Source: Dama dama
Lineage: Eukaryota; Chordata; Mammalia; Artiodactyla; Cervidae
Length of the DNA stretch: 64,000 nucleotides
Reading direction: 5' to 3'
Assembly (NCBI RefSeq): GCF_033118175.1
Contig: NC_083685.1
Coordinates: forward strand, 118,490,501 to 118,554,500
Positions 56,475-64,000 of the stretch are shown piece by piece. The position numbers and the translations under genes were made by a program. Positions within the stretch are counted from its first letter, which is position 1. Each line of letters opens with the position of its first letter. Under the pieces are notes generated by a model. The model saw nothing but the letters and a program-made list of their open reading frames with translations. It did no database searches and was not told the origin of the DNA.

Positions 56475-57231
56475 TATGTTCACTGGAAGGACTGACACTG
56501 AAGCTCCAATATTTGGCTACCTGACGTGACGAGCTTACTCATTGGCAATGACCCTGATGCTGGGAAAGATTGAGGGCAGGAGTGTTGCAGGAAGGGGGAC
56601 CCCTTCTAGGGCCCAAAACTGGGCTCTTGTCTAACACTTGGAAATGAACTGTCCGAGGAGACGCATGTGCTGACAAAGCAAGAGATTTTACTGGGAAAGG
56701 GCACCCGGTGGAGAGCAGGAGGGTGAGGGAACCCAGGAGAACTGCTCTGCCACATGGCTCGCAGTCTCGGGTTTTATGGGGATGGGATTAGTCTCAGGGT
56801 GGCCTTTGGTCAATCAATCTAATTCAGAGTCTTTCCTGGTGGCGCAGGCATCGCTCAGCCAAGATGGATGCTAGTGAGAGGGATTCTGGGAAGTGGACGG
56901 ACACGCAGTGTCTCCTTTCGACCTTTCCCGAACTCTTCCGGTTGGTGGTGGCTTATTAGTTCCTTATTCCTTATCAGGACCTCCTGTCATAAAACAACTC
57001 ATGCAAATAGTTACTATGGTGCCTGGCCAGGGTGGGCGGTTTCAATCAGTGTGCTTCCCCTAACAGGAGGAGAAGGGGTCGGTAGAGGATGAGATGGTTG
57101 GATGGCATCATGGACTCAATGGACATGAGTTTGAGCAAACTCTGGGAGATAGTGAAGGATAGGCAACTCTGGAATGCTGCAGTTCATGGGGTCGCAAAGA
57201 GTCGGACACAACTTAGCGACTGAACAACAAT
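56475..57231 (+). mobile_element. BovB 3' end, split by an LTR
   Basis: 56475-56582 (ctggaaggactgacactg...gattgagggcaggag) continues at 57066 (ggaggagaaggggtcgg) and ends at cacaacttagcgactgaac. Without the LTR the two parts join with a 4-bp duplication. Confidence 0.92.
56583..57065 (-). mobile_element. ERV1-like solo LTR (483 bp)
   Basis: On the minus strand it begins TGTTAGGGGAAGC and ends CCTTCCTGCAACA (TG...CA). A TATA-like ATAAAA lies at 56772-56777 (complement), the expected R start near 56745, and a poly(A) signal decayed to AGTAAA near 56686-56692. U5 follows. The host BovB site is duplicated as ggag (56579-56582 and 57066-57069), as expected for gammaretrovirus-like elements. There are no internal viral genes. 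It resembles a bovine ERV LTR family whose exact name I cannot confirm. Confidence 0.88.
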
Positions 57232-57689
57232 ACCCAAATATTAGGCTTCTCAGCAATGGGCACATGACCTAGGCAGACTGATTAGTGTCCTTCTAGGGAA
57301 TTGTTGTGGATAATGGGAGTCTCCTAGGACTAGAGATATGCAGCTCTTGTTAGCATGACACTGGCCGGGCTTCTCCAGGAGAGGGAAGGGAGGAAGAACA
57401 AAGAGAACAAAGACAGAGTCAGGGACTGTCAAGGAGCTCAGATCCCTAGGGCCCTGCTTTGAGTTTTTGGATCCAGAATCAGCTCCTTTGGATAAATTTC
57501 TTTTGTTTGAGCCAGTCTGTGTTGGATTTCTGTCACTTGCAACTAAAGAAGTCCTGACTAATAATGCATAGCCCAAGGGATAAAAACTTTTACTAAAAGT
57601 GTTTGAAACATTTTTTCTAAATTGCTCTCTAAAATAACCTAGACATCGTGTAGGGCATTTCTATTTTCCCAGTTTAAAAAAAACATCCT
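57232..57689. other. Unclassified upstream sequence
   Basis: A MaLR-like phrase (gagccagtctgtgttggatttctgtcacttgcaac) near 57509-57543 may be an LTR end; otherwise nothing recognised. Confidence 0.4.
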
Positions 57690-57812
57690 TCTTTTGTTTT
57701 TGGCTGCACCTCACAACCTGCCGGATCTCAGTTCCCCAACCAGAGGTTGAACCCAGGCCCTGGCAGTGAAAGCGCCAAGTCCTAACCACTGGATCACCAG
57801 AGAAATCCTTGT
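57690..57812 (-). mobile_element. CHR-2-type tRNA SINE
   Basis: tttttggctgcacctcacaacc to ggatcaccagagaaatcc. Confidence 0.9.
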
Positions 57813-58447
57813 TTTCCCAATTTTTGTTTTTCATAACTTATATGTACTTCTTTCTTCTCAATTCCTATGTATTTTACTTTTCCTTCTTAGAAAATTATGG
57901 CAAGCATTTCTACTATAGCAAGTGCTAAATTAAGTTACATTAATTAAACTATAACTATGTTAGGACATTTTGGTTTTACACTTTAAGAAATTTCAACATG
58001 TTTGAAAATTCAAAGCTTACAGATAAAAGTGAAGTGAAAAGTATAATCTCTCCTCCTTACCACCTCCCCCTCTCCCCAAAGGCAAACAGCTTTTTGGGCT
58101 TTCTTCCAGAAAAAAACAATAATTGTATATGCAAGAATGTGATTAATGTATGTGTGTGTGTGTTTGCAAGCTCTTAACTATATATCTTTTTATAGCGGTT
58201 TTTAGGTATAATGATTCTAAGTGAAGATTCCAGGTGTGAGAGGCACTCCTTAAGCCCTTAAGCCGTGAACAGATGGGAGAGAATGCATTCACCCCTCCAG
58301 AAGAGAGGCAGGGTGCAGGGGGTGGGCCTGGCAGTATCTCCCAGGAGGAGTCCTGCTTGAGAGTTGAGCAGAAGGACATTTTAATGGACTGACACCACTG
58401 ATTCACACTTATTTTGCAAGATTTCTGCTCTTTCTTTGCAGCCCACT
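57813..58447. other. Unclassified upstream sequence
   Basis: No gene or repeat recognised; short (TG)n at 58151-58164. Confidence 0.5.
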
Positions 58448-58602
58448 ATCCCTGAGTTAGGAAGATTCCCTAGAGGGGAGCATGGGCACCCTACACCAGT
58501 ATTCTTGCCTGGGGAATCCCATGGATAAAGGAGCCTGGTAGGGTACTGTCGATGTGGTTACAAAGAGTCGGACATGACTGAATCGACCAACTGTGCACAG
58601 CG
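58448..58602 (+). mobile_element. Bov-tA SINE, 5'-truncated
   Basis: Starts after the tRNA B-box (ccctgagttaggaagattcc) and ends cggacatgactgaatcgac. Confidence 0.87.
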
Positions 58603-58717
58603 TGGCTGGTTTTAGGTCTTCCTTAGCATTTGCCATTTTGTCAGAAACTTCTTTCTCGATTGTTGCGTAGCCCCTCTTATCACCATTATTTCTTCTCTGA
58701 TTAAAAATACTTATTGG

Positions 58718-58859
58718 CAGGACTTCCGTGGTGGTCCAGCGGTTGGGACTCCATGCTCCCAATGCAGGGGACCCCGGTTCAATCCCTTGTCGGGGAACTA
58801 GATCCTTCACGCCACAACTAAGACCCAGCACAGTCAAATAAATACAGAAACTTAAAAAC
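58718..58859 (+). mobile_element. CHR-2-type tRNA SINE, first of two at one target
   Basis: aggacttccgtggtggtccagc head, ggttcaatcccttgtcggg body, A-rich tail. aaaaatacttattg (58703-58716) precedes and aaaaacttattg (58860-58871) follows. Confidence 0.93.
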
Positions 58860-58876
58860 AAAAACTTATTGACTAA

Positions 58877-59051
58877 GGGACTTCCCTGCTGGTTCAGTGG
58901 CTAAGACTTAGAGTTCTCACTACAGGGGACTTCTATTCGATTCCTGGCCAGGGAACTAGATCCCACACGCCGCAATTAAGAGTTCATAGGCTGCAACTAC
59001 AGATCCCACCTGCCGCAACTAAGACCCGACCAAATAAATAAATATTTAAAG
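58877..59051 (+). mobile_element. CHR-2-type tRNA SINE, second of two at one target
   Basis: gggacttccctgctggttcagtgg head, ccaggga body, aataaataaatatttaaag tail. It lies between aaaaacttattgactaa (58860-58876) and aaaaactcattggcctaa (59052-59069). Confidence 0.93.
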
Positions 59052-59069
59052 AAAAACTCATTGGCCTAA

Positions 59070-59649
59070 CACTTGTTCACAAGTCTCCCTTTTTCTGTGA
59101 TATTTTCATTTGGAGTTCCTTTTCAGCTTTCCTTCCCCTTTGTGGTGGGTGCCTCTGGGGGCTTGGAATGCAGGCGTGGCAGGGCGTGCAGATCTGCCTA
59201 GAGTCTCATTGCCCGTAGAACGAGTCATCTCCTGGGAAAGAATGACTCCTGGGGGATGACAGCTTCAGGCAGACAAACCTGGCACCTGAATGAGCTTCGG
59301 GTGGTAGGGTGTGGAGGTGATGCTTGTCACTTTTACCCGTGTAGTCCCTGACCAAGCATACCTGGAATGCAGGATCCCTGGCTTGAGCTGTTTCAGTTTT
59401 TAGGCTCCATATGAAGAAATCTAGCAGAGATTTTTCCAGTACAAAGTGTATAAGACGTAGGACCGGATGCAATCATGTTCCCCTTCATCATGTCCATGTG
59501 ACAAAGCATGTTGTTAAAATACAGAGAGTGGCCTTGCTCCCCACGTCTACATGCACTTATCATGGAAGACAGCATGCTTCAGCCTGCTGAGTTTGTCAGA
59601 GAACATGATGTAGCTTTGGCCTTCTGCTCGTTGATGGTGGTGGTATTCA
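59070..59649. other. Unclassified upstream sequence
   Basis: Nothing recognised. Confidence 0.5.
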
Positions 59650-59860
59650 TTGTTGTTGTTTAGTTGCTCAGTTGTGTCTGACTTTGCCATCCCATGGACT
59701 GTAGCCCTGCCAGGCTCCTCTGTCCATGGGATTTCCCAGGCAAAAATACTGGAGTGGGTTGCCATTTCCTTCTGCAGAGGATCTTCCTGATCCAGGGATT
59801 GAACCTGAGTCTCCTGCACTGCAGGCAGATTCTTTACCGCTGAGCCACTGGGAAGTCCTG
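59650..59860 (-). mobile_element. Bov-tA SINE
   Basis: A (tgt)n-like tail (ttgttgttgtttagttgctcag) on the left, head (gctgagccactgggaagtcc) on the right. Confidence 0.92.
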
Positions 59861-59911
59861 GTGATATTCTTGCATGATGGTTATTTCCACCTATCAAGCT
59901 GTCTAAGCTGT

Positions 59912-60038
59912 GAAGTGAAGTCACTCAGTCGCATCCGACTCTTTGCGACCCCATGGACTGTAGCCTCCCAGGCTCCTCCATCCATGGGATTTTTCAGGCA
60001 AGAATACTGGAGTGGGTTGCCATTTCCTTCTCCAGGCT
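59912..60038 (-). mobile_element. Bov-A monomer
   Basis: gtgaagtgaagtcactcagtcg to gccatttccttctccagg, without a tRNA head. ctgtctaagct before and ctagttaagct after suggest a target duplication. Confidence 0.9.
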
Positions 60039-61013
60039 AGTTAAGCTACCTAGTTATTTAGTTAAACGCTCATCTAGGTGCTCCTGGAAAGGTATTTTGT
60101 AGATGTGATTATTGAGTTTAAGTAAATGAGATTATCCTTGATAATCCAGGTGGGCCGCATTTAATCAGTTGAAAGGCCCTTGAGGACAGAAACTTGTCTG
60201 TGGATTGTAACAGCAGCTCCTGCTCCTTAGCAGAGCTAAGCTGATTCCTGGCAGTAGATTTCTTTATACATCTTTCCTACTGGTTCTGCCTCTCTGGTAG
60301 AAACCCGATAGATACACCATGGGAGTGGTGGTGCTTAAGGGGAGGCTGCGGTTGGGGCATTTTGTGGAGGTGGCAGGACCCGTGTGACACTGTCCTGCTG
60401 TGGGTATCAGACAACATGGCAAGAGGAGACCCCACACCTTCTTCACTGGCAGTGGGTGTCATTGAAAACAGGCTGGAGAAAAGAGCAGACTCCTTGAGGA
60501 AGAAGACAGCGCTTACTGGTGAGCATGAGCACGCACACACACAGTCTGGGGACGCCTGGAAAGATCCCCGTGAGACTGAGGCGGCTGGAGGTCCTTCCTC
60601 ATCTGCAGGTGTAAATTTGGAACCCAAATGAATGTTAATCTTCTTGTGACCCCATTTGTAGCTTGAGGATGAGGCGGTGCCAAGAAACACAGTGCTTGAG
60701 AGTGCAGGAAGCAGGTGGCACACTCAAATTAGCACCGTGCGAGGTGGTCTGACCAACTGACGGTCTACTTGAGGCTGGGCGGGATGTAGGGATACCACGA
60801 GGAGCAGCCCAGTACTCCTGGGGCTGGAAAGAGTCCAGCTGTTACTTCCTCTGGGCTGATGGGACAAGATGAAAGACGCCCGGAAGCTGGAAGCAGAGTT
60901 GTGTACAGAAAGTTGTCCTGTGAGGAACCTTCCCTGGAGGGACAGCCAGAGCGAGGCAAGCTCTTAGGGAGGGAGCCAAGGAAATAAATGACTCTGATCT
61001 TCCTATTTCTGAG
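60039..61013. other. Unclassified upstream sequence
   Basis: 60090-60300 vaguely resembles an old LTR or LINE (gtagatgtgattattgagtttaag...gataatccaggtgggcc). Nothing coding recognised; ORFs at 60277-60723 have no family features. Confidence 0.45.
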
Positions 61014-61145
61014 TCTTCACTGGCTGTCCAGTGGTTAAGACTCTGAGCTTTCACTGCAGGGGCAAAGGTCAATCCCTGATAAGGGAACTAAGATCCCACA
61101 TACCTTGCAGTGTGGCTAAAAAAAAATGGAAAAAAAAAAAAAAAA
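61014..61145 (+). mobile_element. CHR-2-type tRNA SINE
   Basis: gtcttcactggctgtccagtgg head, caatccctgataagggaac body, ggctaaaaaaaaatgg plus A-run tail. Confidence 0.9.
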
Positions 61146-62017
61146 TGATGATCCTAATCTTTTTCCTGCCCTGGTCTCTCGTCCCGGACTCTCCCGACCA
61201 GCAGCCAGGGTCCTAGGATCCCATCTGTTTGGTCCATGTAGGTCAGCCTTGAGGCAGACAGCAGGATGGAGAATGATGAAGAATGATCTGGAAGGGCAGA
61301 GAAATGCTGTCTGGCCCACACAGATTACCCTGGAATACTGAATTTGAGGGGATCTTTCCTGCCTTGGGAAAGGTGTTGTTTTTTTTTTTTTAAGCATTAT
61401 GTTACATTTATAGTTTCTCTTTGTTCTGGTTATTCTCAAGTAGGGAAGGCAGGGCTCCCCTGGAGGGTAATGGAAAGGTGTGTGGGCAGTTCTTTATTCT
61501 CTGCTTGTCTCAATGACCTGGGGGCACAGTTGGCATTTTCTGGGTGGAGGGCAGGAACGCTAAGTGCTTTGCTGTGCTAAGGAAGAGCCCTGAAGAATGA
61601 AGAACTTGTTGAAAGCCCTGGAGAGTAGATGGGGCTCAACCAGGGGAAGGAACCAGAAAGCACAGTGGCTAGAACTGGAGCATCCAGAAGAAAGCTGGTT
61701 ATGCCTAAGGGTAAGATCCTTGGGTGGCTTATAGCTACATGGGCAGCTGGAGGCGCCTCCATGTGTGAAAGAGACAGGTTGGAGGTCAGGAGCTGGGACT
61801 GACACACACTGCCCAATGGGGAGAAGATCCATGGGTTCAACAAGCAAGACATGGGGAGCCTAGAGTCAGGTTAGTAGATGCACCGGGAACGTCTGTGGGC
61901 AGGGTGGGCCTGTGGGTTTACACCATAACGCCAAGGTCAAATCTGGAGTAAGGAGGGCACTCTAGGTCCATACGGTGCCCGCATGGATGGATGCTGTCCT
62001 GGGCTCAGATGGGGACA
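61146..62017. other. Unclassified upstream sequence
   Basis: Nothing recognised; T-run at 61378-61392. Confidence 0.5.
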
Positions 62018-62216
62018 GGCCTCCCTGGTGGCTTAGATGATAAAGAATCTGCCCTCGACATGGGAGACCTGGGTTTGATCCCTGGATGGAGGAGATCCCC
62101 TGGAGAAGGAAATGGCAACCCACTCCAGTATTCTTGCCTGGAGAATTCCGTGGACCAGAGGAGCCTGGCCGGCTACAGTCCAGGGGGTCTCAAAGGGTCA
62201 GACACTAACACACACA
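62018..62216 (+). mobile_element. Bov-tA SINE with exact target duplication
   Basis: ggcctccctggtggcttagatg head to gggtcagacactaacacac. cagatggggaca is repeated exactly at 62006-62017 and 62217-62228, which suggests a fairly recent insertion. Confidence 0.95.
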
Positions 62217-62228
62217 CAGATGGGGACA

Positions 62229-62644
62229 CCGGCTGTTTGTCTTCTTTGCCGTCCCTGTGGGGTTGTCTCCTTCCCGTCAGGTGGGTTCAGGTAAGATGAG
62301 CTTTAGAATCTGACAAGACGGGAGGTGACGAGGAGGGTCAGGGGCTGGAGAAGCCACTGTAGCTAAAAGATCCCGCCCGCTTTATTTCTGTGTCCTTGAT
62401 GGGGACGGAGCAGTGGCTCTAGACACGGAAGAAGCGTGAAATGTGCAGGTGGAGGCAGCAGGGGGCGCTACGGGGCCTTCTAGAGGTGGGAAGTTGGTGA
62501 AGTCAAAGGGTTGGTTTTATATACAGTATACCGAATATAAGATGCATCTCAACTTCAGAGATAATATAAGAAAAAAAGAGTGTCTTAGAACCGACAAAAT
62601 ACACAGTCCTTTTACTTGGTTCTCTCAGTAACCTTAAGAAATGA
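62229..62644. other. Unclassified upstream sequence
   Basis: Nothing recognised. Confidence 0.5.
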
Positions 62645-62720
62645 ACAGGGGAAGCCTGGAGTGCTGCAGTCCATGGCGTCACAAAGAGTGGGGACGTGAC
62701 TGAGTGACTGAACTGAAATG
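62645..62720 (+). mobile_element. BovB or Bov-A 3'-end fragment
   Basis: gggaagcctggagtgctgcag, gtccatggcgtcacaaagag, gactgagtgactgaactgaa. Too short to tell LINE from SINE. Confidence 0.8.
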
Positions 62721-62797
62721 GATATCTCCATTTTATCAATGGAAAAATTGAGGCTCAGAGACAGTGGGTAACTCCCCAGGTATAGGGCTATAGTCTA
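62721..62797 (+). mobile_element. MIR SINE fragment
   Basis: tatctccattttatcaatgg, then attgaggctcagagacag and a gtaactccccagg core. Confidence 0.7.
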
Positions 62798-62977
62798 ACA
62801 GGAACTTATGTCTCCTAGAACTTTCCCTGGAGCCAGTGATGCTCTGAAATTTCCATTTAGCAGGGATTTGGGCGCAGCAAGTGGGTTGGAAGGAGCCGAG
62901 AGCCAGCTTGTCTTGAGAGCTACCTGGGAAAAATTACACGTCTTGCGTGGCTTTTTGGAGGACAAGTGGACATTATA

Positions 62978-63191
62978 GTGGTTGTTCAGCTGGTCAGTCG
63001 TGTCCGACTCTTTGCGAGCCCGTGGACTGCAGCATGCCAGGCTCCGGTGTCCTTCACTATCTCCCAGTGTTAGCTCAAACTCATGTCCACTGAGTCGATG
63101 ATGCCATCCAGCCATCTCATCCTCTGTCGCCCCCTTTTCCTTCTGCCCTCAGTCTTTCCCAGCATCAGGGTCTTTCCCAATGAGTCGGCTC
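62978..63191 (-). mobile_element. BovB 3' end
   Basis: ttgttcagctggtcagtcgtgtccg to gggtctttcccaatgagtcgg. Confidence 0.92.
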
Positions 63192-63661
63192 ACTGGAGAT
63201 TATGGTGAGAGTGCAAATCCCCCAAGCCACTCCCACCAGCTGTCAGCGCTTAGAGCTGTGAGCAGTACTCCCAAGGTCTGTCTTATCTCTAGACACCACC
63301 AGCCCTGGACGGGGACTCGCCCCTTACCTGACCCTCTCAGCAGACCCCAGCTTGTCTGATGCCACTGTGCCCCCCAGATTCACTGGAACCAGGTCCCAGA
63401 TACCGCAAGGCTGTCTCGGAAATTCTGAGGGCCTGGGAGGACTCCACAGAACCCACACAGCCCAGCCAGCACCTGCTCTCTGCCTGGGGCCACTCAGAGA
63501 TCCCGGGCAGGTCCCACGCCTCCACGAAGACACTCAGTCGCCTCTGAAACCAAGTTTAAAGTGTCGAAGTCATGAGGCCAGGACTCTGGGCCAGGTGCCT
63601 GGTCCTTCTCTGCTCAGAAGGAATTAGAGCTCCAGGCTTCTTTCTGTTCTTTCTTCTTTAA
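63192..63661. other. Unclassified upstream sequence
   Basis: Nothing recognised; overlapping short ORFs (63324-63627) have no family features. Confidence 0.5.
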
Positions 63662-63857
63662 GCTTTTTTTTTTTTTTTTTTCCTTCTGAAGTGGGCCATT
63701 TTTAAAGTCTTTCTTGAATTTGTTACAGTACTGCTTCTGTTTTACATTTTGGTTTTGTGGCCATAAGGCGTGTGGGATCTTAGTTTCCTGACCAGGAATT
63801 GAACCCTCACCCCCTGCATTGGAAGTATTAACCACTGGACCTCCAGGGATGTCCCAG
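63662..63857 (-). mobile_element. CHR-2-type tRNA SINE, long form
   Basis: T-run, gtgggccatttttaaagtctttcttgaatttg, then cataaggcgtgtgggatcttag and the head gacctccagggatgtccc. The extra ~70 bp between tail and body marks a longer subfamily than the other CHR-2 copies in this window. Confidence 0.88.
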
Positions 63858-64000
63858 GCTTTTGTTCTGGTCTTATGTGTCATAGAAGCTTCTGTTCGGA
63901 TATAGAGCATATCTGAGAGAAAATCAAGGCCCAAGGAGGTCTCTCAACACGGATGCCTGTGCTTCTGACAAGGCTGCATGGGGCATCTTTTTCTTGTACA

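Noticed and set aside
56583..57065. Functional provirus
   Set aside because: Only one LTR is present, with BovB on both sides and no viral genes, so it is a solo LTR.

Overview
This is mammalian nuclear DNA from a ruminant, most likely a bovid. The evidence is dozens of copies of Bov-tA, Bov-A and Bov-A2 SINEs, RTE-type BovB LINEs, and cetartiodactyl tRNA-Glu SINEs (called here CHR-1 and CHR-2). Older mammal-wide layers (L1, L2, MIR, MaLR LTR, DNA-transposon MITEs) lie beneath them. Repeat family names are from memory of consensus sequences and were not checked by a search; boundaries are usually good to about 5-20 bp.

The only protein-coding gene I can support is the first coding exon of BPTF (bromodomain PHD-finger transcription factor, the large subunit of the NURF chromatin remodeller). 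It lies on the minus strand at 34009-34645 inside a CpG island (about 33880-35480). Transcription runs leftwards, so 1-34008 should be intron 1 of BPTF and about 34920-64000 the promoter-proximal and upstream intergenic DNA. No second gene is visible upstream. The 5' leader carries a perfect TISU/YY1-type element (CAAGATGGCGGC) whose ATG opens a 15-codon upstream ORF. A TCACGTGA E-box lies further upstream.

Layout: 1-28800 is dense nested repeats (BovB, L1, L2, SINEs), including a small polyadenylated copy of a retroviral R region at 13971. 28800-33470 is relatively poor in recognisable repeats. 33470-35500 holds the exon, promoter and CpG island. 35800-43900 has SINEs, a tandem CHR-1 pair, a MaLR solo LTR, MIRs and L1. 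43900-48470 is mostly non-repetitive, with an AC microsatellite and a few SINEs. 48470-54590 is a four-level nest (old L1, then CHR-1, then near-full-length BovB, then young L1). 54800-57230 holds BovB fragments, one split by an ERV solo LTR. 57230-64000 has scattered SINEs and otherwise unclassified DNA.

The most interesting signals are retrotransposition products rather than a new gene system: the R-only polyadenylated ERV transcript copy, the nested stack with an unexplained 510-bp insert flanked by 87-bp duplications, the CHR-1 dimer inside one target-site duplication, two CHR-2 insertions into the same target site, and the TISU upstream ORF of BPTF.
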